DNA of 64,000 bases from Puccinellia tenuiflora (Eukaryota > Streptophyta > Magnoliopsida > Poales > Poaceae). The notes beneath the pieces were generated by a model. That model worked only from the letters and a program-made list of their open reading frames with translations, had not been told where the DNA came from and did no database searches. The translations under genes were made by a program, and so were the position numbers. Location: positions 468,496 through 532,495 of the forward strand of contig QRDG01000821.1 of the NCBI GenBank assembly GCA_012064385.1, written 5' to 3'. Shown piece by piece: positions 35,610-46,198 of this stretch. Each line of letters opens with the position of its first letter. Within the stretch, counting starts at the first letter, position 1.

Positions 35610-35880
35610 CTGCCACTCGGTGATATCCAGATGCTCCCTAAGCTTCTCAATGATAGCCACCAGGTCCCAGTTGGTGTTCTCCTCCAAACAGGCGTGAAGA
35701 CTGCTCTTGGCTGCACCTCTGGTGGGCAAATAGAAACGCACATTAATAAGCAACGTGTTCTCCTCTTGGGAGTGAACACCGGTGGGCAAATACGTTGTGG
35801 GGTGGGGATCGACAAACTGACCTGGTCGAAGAGCACGATCCTGTACAACTGCGGGTCAAAATGAACTGCTATTGAAGCTA
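35610..35880 (-). pseudogene. Captured proline iminopeptidase exons
   Basis: Two exon-like pieces on the minus strand match consecutive parts of plant proline iminopeptidase, an alpha/beta hydrolase that removes N-terminal proline. The first (down to 35822) reads HFDPQLYRIVLFDQ and ends at a gtcagt donor. The second (35718-35610) starts after a ccaccag acceptor and reads RGAAKSSLHACLEENTNW, then IIEKLREHLDITEWQ. In intact enzymes RIVLFDQ runs directly into RGAGxSTPHA. The second piece ends in CAG|gcaatcc, where a GT donor would be expected. The nucleophile segment GGSWGS, which should follow, is absent. The fragment is GC-rich in AT-rich surroundings and lies in the Helitron's own orientation, as expected of Helitron gene capture. 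Confidence 0.8.
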
Positions 35881-37809
35881 CTGTTAGTGCTCCAACCAGT
35901 GCTCCAAGCACAAGCAGATTTCAGTAAACTGAAGTACTCCAAGCACAAGCAGCAATTTCCCTGCAAGCAAGCAAGCAAAATAACAATATTTTAACACTCA
36001 AGCAAGTTACAGATCACAACCTACTGTAATGAAGCAAGCATTAATTTAATTTAATTAAGCCAGCCAAGTTCACTGCTACCAGAAAAATCAAATGTTGTGC
36101 GAGTTTATTTAACCAATATTACAGAGAAATGTCAGTTTCATTGGCACACAAGGAATTCAGTGCCGAGTTTCAGAAAGAGGAGCAGGGCAACAAAGCCACT
36201 ACACTACTACTGGCATTAGCAGTAGCAAGCAACAGAAAATTGAAGCTAAAAGTGCTCCCAGAAAATTCAAGTGTACTTTTTGAAGTAATAAATATCCACT
36301 AAAACAAGAGTAGTAAATCATGAAGAGCACATTACAGCCACGGGCACGCAGGGGAAAAGATAGGAACCAGAAACTGAAGTAATGGTTCACAGGATGTGAA
36401 ATGCACATAACAGCAAGCAAGTACTAAAGTATGAGGAAATCAACAGACTTTCATTAGCAATTTCTCCATCAAAAGCAGTTCATCAACTCGAAATCGACAG
36501 ACTTTCATTACGACTACTCGACTAACCAAAATTCAGCGAAGTAGCTCTTAACCAGTAGTTATTACCAAGCCCTAGGAAAAGGAACAACAGCCATCAACAA
36601 GCTAACACAACAAGCTAATTCCATATTCATCAATAACATTGGTCACAAAATTTTAGAGTCTACACAACAAGCTAACAATTTGTTTGGTTGGTAAGATAAT
36701 ACATAGGTAAAGGAATTCTTCCATTTTGTTTGTTTGCATCTGGAGATGTATGACAATTGGACATATATATGCAGGTCTGACTCGGTTTATCTTCGTAGAG
36801 GACAGAGGCCCCTCTTCATAATAGTTAAGGACAGCTACCTGCTTGACAAAGATTATTGATTGGCGTGGATTGATTGAAAAGGATGAGCAAACACATCTTG
36901 TGGAGAATTAGAGAGGAGACTTTTGCACAATAATTATTATCTCACGTTTGCACATATAACTTATAAGCTACTCTAATGTTCTCAACTTCTGGCAGGTTGT
37001 ATGTGTACAACTGGGCGGTGCTAGAGTTGTAATTCAAGGGCGAGCAATAATTAATGGTAACCTCTGACTTCTTAGCGTAGCCAAAACTGCACTTTTTAGC
37101 GTAATATCAGAGAAATCACGGTTTACAAAACTGCACATTTTAGCGTTGCCAAACAGGTCAAAGTTTCTGAAACCACGGTATTTCTCGAAACCAAAGTTTT
37201 CATGGGATGCTTCAAAAGGAACTACGCTGCCAAACGCACCCTGAACCAAACCATCAAAAGGAGAAACATTGTTTGGTAAAAGGAATTCAGACTCCCTCGC
37301 AACACATATTCAGTGCAAAATGCACCACATACAGAGAACCTACTGCTGTTAGCAACCAAGCAAGAAAGATAAGCTACTTCAAGCAAGAGAAAGTATCTAC
37401 GGCACTGCAAGAAAGTTCAATGCAAGGTGTAATTTACTCCAAGCAGGAGCAGGAGTAGCAAATACTCCATCATTTGATCTGGAGTAGTAGCAGTACAATA
37501 ATGTATAGAACAGGAAATATACTTGTTTGATGTGTATAGGTAGTTGTGAGACAGAAGGACAACCTGAAGAAAACAAATTAGCATGTGCTCCTAGAGGCAT
37601 ACTCCAAACAGAAATTGCAGTTGTTTCCAACTATTGGTTGCACTGATCAAGTGGTTCAGCTGAGCATTTCGCCACCATGTCACACTTCACCAGACAACAA
37701 ACAGGAACAATGAACAACCGAATTGTACTACTACTCGCTACAATTAGGAGAGACAAACAGGAGTAGATGGTGGAAGTAATTAGAAGAGACTGAGAGAGGG
37801 AGGCCACAC
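35881..37809 (-). other. Helitron interior, non-coding
   Basis: Mostly AT-rich. The segment ending gctgccaaacgcaccc at about 37244 looks like one end of a Tourist-type MITE (GGGTGCGTTTGG), but I find no convincing second end. No intact gene. Confidence 0.35.
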
Positions 37810-37863
37810 CGTGTGATCGCAGTCGACCAGCTGCTGCTCGCTGAGGTTGAGGAGCGTCCCCGT
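37810..37863 (-). pseudogene. Captured RD19-like cysteine protease exon fragment
   Basis: The minus-strand reading TGTLLNLSEQQLVDCDHT matches the segment between active-site Cys and His in RD19/cathepsin F-like papain-family proteases (LSEQQLVDCDH). It ends at a plausible gtgtgg donor. Only about 18 codons are identifiable; the catalytic residues lie outside. It is in the same orientation as the Helitron and the proline iminopeptidase fragment. Confidence 0.7.
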
Positions 37864-38689
37864 CGTCGGTGAGGGTCGTCGGGCAGGCGGTGGTCGAGCG
37901 CGTCCGGTTCGGGCGTCGGGGATGGAGGCTGGGCCGGCGGCGCGTCGGGCGTCCGAGATGGAGGTTGGGCCGACGGCGTTGGGCGTCGGAGATGGAGCCT
38001 GGGCCATCGTCGGGGATGACGCGCACGACTGCTGGAGGCGTGGGCGCGGCGGCAGCGGCGGGAGTTCGCGAGGCTGGAGGCTGGCCGTCCTATCCCGGCG
38101 GTGGCCGCACCTGGTCCTCTCCACGGCGTAGCAAGATGAGGACGCGGCGGCATAGCCACTGCCGACGGCGTCGGAGGTATCCCGGCGGCGGCACCTTGTC
38201 CGGTCGCCGAATTCGAGCGAGCCGAGCGAGGCAGGAGGAGAACACGGGTGCGGGAGGGGGCGGGCTTTTGATGTGGTAATAGCACGTCCTCCACGATCGG
38301 CAGTTGCCGCGCACGGAGCTGACAAGCGGTTGCCATGGAGCTTCTGCGCAGGGCTAACCGACGGTTGGCGGACTGATCTGGCGTCGGGTCTGCGCGACGG
38401 GGCTAAAGCCGGCTGTCCAGATCGACGGGGGTCGAAGCCGGAGACCGGCGGCGAGGACTGGATGTGGCCGGCGGCGCATCATATGGATGGGGAGGCGGCG
38501 AGGTCTCGATGGGGAGTTGGGGATGGACAGGGGAGAAGGATGCGGGTGACTTGCGGGCGGGTGCGGCTCTTTTTTCTTTTCCTTTTTTTTTTGGCGTGGA
38601 CGTGATAATGATGAGCACCTCATCATTGCGCATTTTTCAGTCGTTGGATGAAGATTGTAGGGTCCAGATCATCTGTGTCATACCCCCTC
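37864..38689 (-). other. GC-rich Helitron 5' region
   Basis: Strongly GC-rich, with long overlapping frames on both strands. It may be further captured exon or promoter sequence, since a host first exon would look like this, but no protein family is identifiable. It precedes the Helitron 5' end. Confidence 0.35.
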
Positions 38690-38713
38690 TCTTTTTTTTT
38701 ATATTAGTAGAGA
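38690..38713 (-). other. Helitron 5' terminus
   Basis: Minus-strand start TCTCTACTAATATAAAA followed by an A-run and gagaggg. The adjacent ggcgtggacgtgataatgat (on +, from about 38592) is also part of a terminal region I associate with Triticeae Helitrons. Host A (T at 38714 on +) precedes TC. Confidence 0.8.
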
Positions 38714-39188
38714 TGTGAATCAACATGTATCTGTGTAACCGTCTCTAAATCAAGCAGGCCATCAATCTTGATGGTGATTTCTGAGTTGCGACCTTAAAAA
38801 ATGTGCCAATTAGGGTAAACACTTTCGCTCGACTTAGCTTTTATATTGACACGGCCATAAAATTAGAAGGTCACTGGAACTTTCACTTTCAGAAAAGGTA
38901 TATGCTAAAAAGACTTTGTATTGGACAATAAACAGGAAGCAATTTTTTATCACCGCCCCTTGTTCTGCTATGTTTTGAATGGTTGTTCTTCGGGTTAGTG
39001 TTAAGCTGAGTGGACCACGGATAGACATGTGGTCTATTATCCTAACATCGGCACACGAGACCGTGGTAAACTGGTCGCATTAACATGGTGCAACATATTT
39101 AATTGCATGGCAAGCACTTTTGTTCGATGTGAGTACGTGAATTGTATGATGCTCTCTCCTTTTCTATTGTGCGTACTATTAAAAATAG
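38714..39188. other. Intergenic, nothing recognised
   Basis: Host sequence flanking the Helitron 5' end. No coding similarity or terminal repeats were seen. Confidence 0.3.
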
Positions 39189-39285
39189 TACTCACTCCGA
39201 TCCATAAAAATATCGCCCACTCAATATAAAGTTTATACTAACTTAATATAAAATGAGCGACACTTTTTATGGATCGGAGGGAGTA
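39189..39285. mobile_element. Short Stowaway MITE
   Basis: Left end tactcactccgatccataaa and right end tttatggatcggagggagta are inverted repeats with TA borders; 97 bp. It is close in size and ends to the 11844-11937 element. Confidence 0.92.
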
Positions 39286-39319
39286 TAAGTATTTTCATAA
39301 GAGGAAAAGGTCATTACAA

Positions 39320-39665
39320 TTACAAGCTAAAAAGGCACAAGAAAGAGAACCGAACATTAAACCAAAATGAACTGAAGACGAGAGAACCTATTGTCCCCTT
39401 GCCTCCTTCCGGCGGTTTTGTACCGTTTGAATATTTTCTGATTCTTCTCTTGCCAGATATTACAGGTAATATAGGCAACAAAGGAATCCTGCTCTGATCT
39501 CGAAAACAGATTGACTTGCGCCACCATCCATTGATGAAAGCAAAAAACCAGAGCCACGCTCGGTACTTGTGGCCCCGCGAAGCTAAACCAGATATCTCTG
39601 GCAAATGTGCAAATTAAGAGGAAAAGGGTATGGAAAGAGACGGATGACCATGGGCGATTGTTCAA
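39320..39665 (-). pseudogene. LINE reverse-transcriptase C-terminal remnant
   Basis: The minus-strand frame FARDIWFSFAGPQ, later AYITCNIWQEKNQKIFKRY, fits the region after the RT domain of plant LINE ORF2 (the zf-RVT region, pattern C..FARDIW ... W..W..RN.RIF). Only about 100 codons remain, with no RT core. It is a short 3' relic. Confidence 0.5.
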
Positions 39666-39906
39666 CTAATGAGTGCTAATGGGATTAGATTTAGGTGATA
39701 CATGGACCAGCGCGAGCCATGCACGGGAGGTTTAGCTGCTAATTAAGTTTGTGGTTTCTGTACATGCAGGTGAAGTGCGGATTAGGATGGACGACGGTGT
39801 AGTGGTTCTGACACTCAAGTCGACACATGCTTTGTTCTCTTTTATTTTAGGTTCAAGTATATGTATATGTGAGCATGATAATGTTAGTATTTTGAATGCT
39901 CTAACA
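39666..39906. other. Short spacer before CACTA element
   Basis: Nothing recognised. Confidence 0.3.
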
Positions 39907-39929
39907 CACTAGTGGAAAAAGGCCCTTTA

Positions 39930-40100
39930 GTCCCGGGCCGAGAGGGCCTTTAGTCCCGGTTGCGCAACTGGGACTGCGCAATCGGGACTAAAGGCCCACA
40001 CCTTTAGTCCCGGTTGTGTTACGAACCGGGATTAAAGGGTCTTCATGTGGCCGCTGTCGAGCGCCCGGGGTCGGAGACCCTTTAGTCCCGGTTGGTGTTC
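39930..40100. repeat. CACTA subterminal repeats, left block
   Basis: Several copies of tttagtcccggtt and its complement aaccgggactaaagg lie within 170 bp. In CACTA elements such motifs bind the TNP1/TnpA-type protein. Confidence 0.8.
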
Positions 40101-40355
40101 TGGGTTTAGGGTTTAGGGGTTCTTTTACTGTTTTTCGTTTCAATTTTTTTTTATTTATTGTTTTTCTTTTTAGGGTTAAGGTTTTGCATTCAATTCGATG
40201 GTACTACATATATATAACAAAGAAGGAACCATTACACAACATCGTCATAAATATAAGATCAAAGTGTGACCTATTTCTTTGTCCTTGCAGTCGAACCTAT
40301 TATATATATAGTACCATATATATACAATATATACAATATATATCTCTTATGATCC

Positions 40356-40495
40356 CTACTTGTAGGGATAAAATTCTCCGTCTTTACATATGACATGTTC
40401 TAGTAAGAATGCCGCCAACTCCTCTTGAATTGCTCGCACACGTTCCTTTGGTAGGAGTCCGTCCCGTCCGTTCGATCTAATTTAAAGAAGGGGGT

Positions 40496-40544
<49 letters not shown>

Positions 40545-43500
40545 TAAATCTCAACACAACAGATGGTAATAAAATAATATTATGAATATTGTTTACGTAC
40601 TCGAAGTTGTTCTAAGATTCTGCCGTTCTCACAGGTCGTCTCGCGAGTGAACTCGCAGACGTAGAATCCACATAAATTATTCCCGGATTCCTGCCTTGGG
40701 CACTTTACGAGAACAGAGTTCAATCAAAGTAATAATCAAGCATGATAATGTTATTGAAACTAGAATCAAACAGATGCGCGGGTCTAGCTAGTACTACTTA
40801 CACTTAGTTCTTCAAATGTAAGCTCCTCTTTCCAATCACCCGAAACCCTATTAGTGAACCGTTTCCAAACCCTGGCAACCAAACAAAATAAATAAAGGAC
40901 TTATTAATTACTAGATACCAGGAAATGAACGAAAGTTTCCAATATAGTGTCATAATGATTGAAATTAACTCTGTAGCATTTCACGCATGTCCGCCCACTT
41001 CTCAGAGTCATTACGTAGCGGGTCCATGACTTGTACTAGTACTTTGTCAGGAACAATGATTAGCAGAATATAGTGGAACCTGCGCACGCATAACTCATCA
41101 ATTATACTTAACATCGAGTAAGTGAATAGAATGTTTATAAGACAGTAACACTCACCCGAAGTTGTAAGGAAATAGTATTTCCCTTTTGGTTTCCTGTCTC
41201 CTTAACGCCCTTACCAAGAGGTCCTCCGTTTCCTTAGTTTTTTTATTAGATTATGTTGATGAACGACATCTGGGTTAACGAACCCAAGGTCATAGATTCG
41301 TCCTTGTTTGCATTCGAAAATCTTCAATCTGCATAATAGAGTGAGGATAATTATACATGCAATGAACAAGCTGAGCTAGAGACTTAATTACAGAAAAAAT
41401 ACTTACAGACAATAGGCACTGACGATAGATTTGTCAATGGCGTCTTGATTGAATAACTGAAATAATTGTTCAAATTCAATGTGTATCTCGGCATTTCCAC
41501 GCAAGAAATGCTCATCTTTAATTCCCAAAATGAGCCAGTTTGTCCCTTTCTTTGCTTGTTCCATGTACCACTGATGCAATCTTCGCATTTTTTTGGTAGC
41601 TTCGGACCTCCTCAGGTCTGACAAGAGGCTTCCCGTACTGGTATTTGTATGTGAACTCAGGCATGGGATACTCTTGTATAGAGCCTAAGTATTCAGCCAT
41701 CGACAAAGCAAGCTCACCGGCCGTTTCTCTGAATAATTTTGTACATTCCGAATCATAAGGGATATCGGAAAACATGTTGAGCGGGGGGCACGATTGGTTT
41801 TCCTGTTCTCCGAGCTGGGGAACTTTTCTCCTGCTTGCACGCGCCCGCTGCACCTGAGATTCACGTGACTTCATAATAGAGCGGTAGTAGTCTGGTAACT
41901 TCTCCTCAGCCGTTGGTCGCCTCAGGTTTTCCAAACATTTCTTCAGTTTTGCCGGATCTATTTTCTCCACTGGCTCCGGCCGTTTCGGTGCTAACTGACG
42001 TCTCACATTCGCGTCTACTTCTCTGTCAAGTTCCTCATCAGTCATCTCGTAAGGTAACTTCTTGGCAGGAGCGGCCTTTTTTGCTTTCTTCATTGAGGAT
42101 TTTCGAGGAGCTGTAGCACTAGCCGCCGGAGCGGCGCCGGCGATGCTCTTCCGCTTTAGAACCCGAGGCTGAGGCGGCTGAGCCTGCTGAGGCGGAGAAG
42201 GCGGCTGAGTCTGTTGAGTCGGCGGAGATGGCTGATTCTGCTGTGGTGGCGAAGGAGGCTGAGTCGGGTGAGGCGACGGAGATAGCTGATTCTGCTGCGG
42301 CGGCGAAGGAGGCTGAGTCGGGTGAGGCGACGGAGATAGCTGACGCGGCGGAGACGGCGGAGGTGGCGGAAAAGGATGAGGCGGCGCAGACGACGGAGGT
42401 GGCGGAGACGACGGCCTTGGCTTCCAATTTGGAAGCACAATGTGTTCCTTCCGCCATAGAATAGTAGTTTTTCTGCCATCTCTCAGTGCAGTCTCCCCTT
42501 CACCTGTAGGGTAGTCAAGTTCCAGGTCCTCAAATCCCTTTATAACTTCATCCACTGCGACAACAGCATAGCCATCTAGAATCGGAGAGGAATGGTAAGT
42601 TCCATTAGGTACAGGAGCTAAGACTACGCCGACCGCCACCTTCACGGTTAGGTTCATCAATGGAGCATGTAGCTCACAATTTTCCCTCTCCGTGATATCA
42701 TCCACGGGGTAGCGACGAGCCGAGATATCTCGCCGAACGAGCTCCGTGGAAGCCACGCTGCTTTTCCACTGAGATGGTGGGCTGCTATTTTCCAATGTAG
42801 AATCTTCGTGCCACTGAGATGGGCCGGTATCTTGCTGGCTGGTAAGTGCATCTAGTATCTCCTGCTGCCTCGTTAGTTTTTCTTCGATCTGCTTCAGCCG
42901 GTCCGCCTCCTCTTTCTTTTTCCTCCCTCGGCTTCTATAAGTGTCACTACAGTCGGGAAACTCATACTTCCATGGAACGGAGCGTTCTGTGCCTCGTGTT
43001 CGTCCACTGTGTTCTTTATTCCTGAGGGCGCGTGTCAGCTCGTCGTTCTCTCTTTCTGGATGGAACTTCCCATCGTCTACCTCCTTCGTTATATTTTTAA
43101 GTTCAGTGAGGGGGGTTGCAAGTTGTGCTTTAGTAAAAATGCACTTTCCTGTTTCTGGGTGCAACTTTCCCCCATGCCCGTAGAACCAAAGCTTTGCCCA
43201 TTCAGCCCACTCCTTCGTCTCAGGAATTATCCCTTTTCCAAGCAGGTCGTTCTCATCTTTCTCCAACTTAGGCTTGGTAGCCCTGTAGCCACCTGACCCC
43301 ATGCTATGGTGATATTCTTTCTTTGCAACATTTTTCTTATTTATTGCTGACCTTTTCTTACCCTCCTCCGATGTATTGTACTCGACAAATTTGTCCCAGT
43401 GATCTTTTAGCTTCTCATACGCTCCAGTGAATTCCGGAGTCTTTCCTTTAAGGACATAATCCTTGTTCAATCTTTTCTTGCAGTTGATAAATTGTTCGGC

Positions 43501-44132
43501 CGTCTTCTTAAGTGTCCACTCCCTTTTCCTCTATGGGATCCTCGTTATTTTCATCCCCCTCTAACGGATGAGCGTCATCCAAATCATTTTGATGAGGTAG
43601 CGTGAAATTAGCCATGAGCATCTTCCAAAGCATGTCTTTGGCTCTATCGTCGACAAAACTAGCAGATGAGCGTCGTCCAGCCACCTTTGGCTTATTCTAG
43701 TCTTGAATGGTGATCGGGATGTTGTCCCTAACAACAACTCCGCATTGACTTATAAATATTGTGGCGTGCGTCACGGGAAGAATCGGTCTGCCATCTTCAG
43801 CGATGGCTTCGATCTTGTACCTTTCATCTTTCTCCAACCTTTTGGCTTGACCTCGTTTGTTGTCAGAAGATTTGCTCAATCCGGAGGGCTAAAAGAAGAA
43901 AGAGCGTTAATATATATATATACAAATCAAATAATGCATTTAGTCAACAGAGGGTTAATTAATATACCTCGCCGGACCCTGTAGTAATTAAGGTTCGAGA
44001 ACCGGAGCCGTCAGCTACCTCCACTCCCTCACCGGAGTCGTTCAAAAAGCTCGAGGTGATATCGACGTCATCTTCACCACGGATCATATCCTCCAATATG
44101 TTTTCCTGATCTTCGTCTCTGCCGTGATCCAT
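40356..44132 (-). pseudogene. CACTA TNP1-type protein with C-terminal Ulp1 domain
   Basis: Exons on the minus strand start at MDHGRDEDQENILEDMI (ATG 44132). The main exon, to about 41518, carries the plant Ptta/En/Spm signature (WDKFVEYNTSEEGKKRSAIN and HHSMGSGGYRATKPK) and a coiled-coil stretch (RLKQIEEKLTRQQEIL). A Pro-rich region of tandem 51-nt units follows (PPSPPQQNQLSPSPHPTQ), then a lysine-rich patch. The C-terminal exons form a Ulp1-like domain. Its pieces are LILGIKDEHFLRGN, ILFPYNF, then FHYILL (His), VQVMDPLR (Asp) and ESGNNLCGFYVCEF (Cys). It ends GEFYPYK at the TAG 40358-40356. Two 1-nt frameshifts are needed, both at runs of seven A (about 41588 and 41240). In this family the first part binds subterminal repeats; the role of the protease is unknown. 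Confidence 0.85.
40498..40541. repeat. (TA)n microsatellite
   Basis: Uninterrupted TA dinucleotides, about 22 units, within an intron-like gap of the TNP1-type gene. Confidence 0.95.
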
Positions 44133-44239
44133 AGTTTCTGCAAAGACAATTGACTTGTGGTTAATTAGCAAAGAGATAAGACATATCAAAAATTCATTTG
44201 CAAAGAAATAAGACATATAATTTTTAACATGTACTATAA

Positions 44240-44835
44240 TTTTTAACAAGTATTATAATTCTATAATTTTTAACAAGTCTCTGCCGTATTATAATTCTAA
44301 AAATTCTAAAAAATCTAACATTCTAAAAATTCTAACATTCTATTGAAATTTTATTTTACATTGAAATTTTTACTTTGCAATAATAACACCAATTACCCCC
44401 ATTTTTACATTGAAATTCTAATTTCTCTGCCACCAGTTTTTATTTTACATTGAAATTTTATTATTGCAATTTTTATTACACACAAGTACTAAATTATTGC
44501 AATTTTTATTAACACCATAGATCACTAATTAATTGCCAATTGCAATTTTTATTACACAAATACTATATTACATTGAAATCTTTATTATTTAGCTAAGTTA
44601 ATATTGCCAATTGCATGTGCTCTCAACCAACATTGCTAAGTTAATATTTTAGCTAAGTTAGCTAAGTTAATATTTAGCTAAGTTACTATATTAGCTAACA
44701 AATTTAGTTAAGTTACTATATTAGCTAACAAAAAAATCAAATCAAATCAAGTTACTATATTACATTTAGGTAACAAATTTAGCTAAGTTACTATATTACA
44801 TTTAGCTAACAAATTTGTTAATTTAGCTAACAAAA
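44240..44835. repeat. AT-rich minisatellite-like block
   Basis: Repeated phrases ttagctaagttactatatta and ttagctaacaaa (44620-44835) and attattgcaatttttatta (44350-44600). Irregular tandem arrangement, non-coding, upstream of the TNP1-type gene. Confidence 0.7.
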
Positions 44836-44839
44836 AAAT

Positions 44840-45300
44840 GCGAGGAGGAGCATCCTTACCGGAGGAGAAGAGGACGAGGGCCGGCGAGGAGGAGGACGGC
44901 GGCCGGCGAGGAGGAGGACGGCGGCCGGTGAGGAGGGTCCGAGAGGACGGCGGCGGAGAGGAGGACGCTGCGGCGGCCGGCGAGCGGGGGACGGCGGCAG
45001 GCGGAGGAGAGCTCGGGCAACGGCCGGCCGAGAGGAGGACGGCGGCAGGCGGAGAAGAGCTCGGGCGGCGGCCGAGAGGAGGACGACGCGGCGGCCGGCG
45101 AGCGGGGGATGGCAACAGGCGGAGGAGAGCTCGGGCGACGGCCGACCGAGAGGAGGACGGCGGCAGGCAGAGGAGAGCTTGGGCGGTGGCCGAGAGCAGG
45201 ACAACGCGGCCGGCGAGCGGTGAGGATGATGCATGGAGGACGGCGGCGGTGCGTGGAGGAGGAGGACGGCGGCGGAATTTTGGCAGCCTGACGGTGTCGG
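44840..45300. repeat. GC-rich degenerate tandem repeats
   Basis: Units of roughly 115 bp contain gagagctcgggc followed by ggccgagaggaggacg and cggcggccggcgagcggggg. Long frames exist in several phases on both strands, so I do not call a gene. GC-rich blocks next to the subterminal region are usual in CACTA elements. Confidence 0.65.
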
Positions 45301-45377
45301 TTCCGTCGCGCTCCAAAGTCCTTCGAGTAGATCGTGAATGGAGGGAGTGGGGGACAAGAGAGCTGTTATAGGATAGG

Positions 45378-45585
45378 GCTTTAGTCCCGGTTCATGGCTG
45401 GAACCGGGACTAAAGACTCTTTTGTCCCGGTTGGTGGCTCCAACTGGGACGAAAGGTGGCCCTTTAGTCCCGGTTCCAGCCACGAACCGGGACTAAAGGT
45501 GTTTTTCGGTGGCACCGAAAAGGCGCGCGCCAAAACCACCTTTAGTCCCGGTTCCATCCACAAACCGGGACTAAAGGTGCTTTTG
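45378..45585. repeat. Internal block of CACTA subterminal repeats
   Basis: Six or more copies of tttagtcccggttc and its complement, arranged as short inverted pairs (e.g. tttagtcccggttcatggct, then ggaaccgggactaaag). They lie between the two transposase genes and not at a terminus. They may mark a former element end or a nested insertion. No CACTA terminus follows. Confidence 0.75.
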
Positions 45586-45640
45586 GAAATTAAATTTTGG
45601 CGTGAAGACCACAGTTTAGTTTGTTTTTTGAAAAATGTAA

Positions 45641-45986
45641 TAAACTTATAAATTCAATATCTTTTGATCTGTTTATCAAAAAAATGCAAGTAATATATCA
45701 AATTGTTCATAAAAATGTAATCTATCTATTTATAACAAATTCATTTTTGTTTGAGATTTTAGGTGAATTCATTTAATTACAAAATTTGGAATTTGAACTC
45801 CATTAAGTCATTAAACTTATAAATTCAATATATTTTTATCTGTTTATCAGAAAAATGCAATTAAAATATCAAATTGTTGATAAAAATGTAATCTATCTAT
45901 TTGTAACAAATTCATTTTTGTTTGAGATTTGAGGTAAATTCATTAATTACAAAATTTGGAATTTGAACTCCATTAAGTCATTAAAC
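45641..45986. repeat. 171-bp tandem duplication
   Basis: taaacttataaattcaatat begins each copy (45641 and 45812), and both end in aatttgaactccattaagtc. There are scattered substitutions and small indels. AT-rich and non-coding. Confidence 0.85.
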
Positions 45987-46198
45987 ATACATATTTTCTG
46001 TTTCACTTTTCTACCCCTTTTTTATGCCGGTACCGGATGTAGTATTCCCAATCAGGAAGAAGCACACGGATCGTGTGTTTCCTTCGAACGCTTGTGAGCC
46101 GTTGGATTAGCGGTGTGTTTCTTTCGAGCACTTGTGATCTTTTAGCTATAAATACCCACCATGAGGAGGAGATGAAGAACAAGAGCACGACACAGAAA

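Larger units (their letters stand above)
18748..38713 (-). mobile_element. Large Helitron with nested LTR element
   Basis: Read on the minus strand, the 5' end is TCTCTACTAATATAAAA (38713 downward), preceded by host A. The 3' end is CTAG (18751-18748), followed by host T. About eight bases upstream of CTAG, cacatgt-att-acacgtg can form the 3' hairpin. Both junctions fit the A|TC...CTRR|T rule. All coding material between them is on the minus strand: possible OB-fold exons, a Ulp1 domain, Rep (HUH/Y2) and helicase, plus captured host exons near the 5' end. Removing the nested LTR element (29012-34975) leaves about 14 kb. Rep/helicase carries stops and a frameshift, so this copy is not autonomous now. 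The orientation of genes relative to termini is as expected for Helitrons. Confidence 0.78.

Noticed and set aside
37034..37249. Tourist-type MITE with GGGTGCGTTTGG end
   Set aside because: Only one convincing end was found; the other side shows no inverted repeat or TWA duplication, so I did not list it as an element.
37869..38605. Plus-strand GC-rich ORFs in the Helitron 5' region
   Set aside because: Opposite to Helitron gene orientation, low complexity, no match. The minus-strand papain-type fragment is the only recognisable coding piece.
44783..45483. 177-218 aa ORFs on both strands
   Set aside because: They sit in GC-rich tandem repeats and CACTA subterminal motifs; composition-driven.
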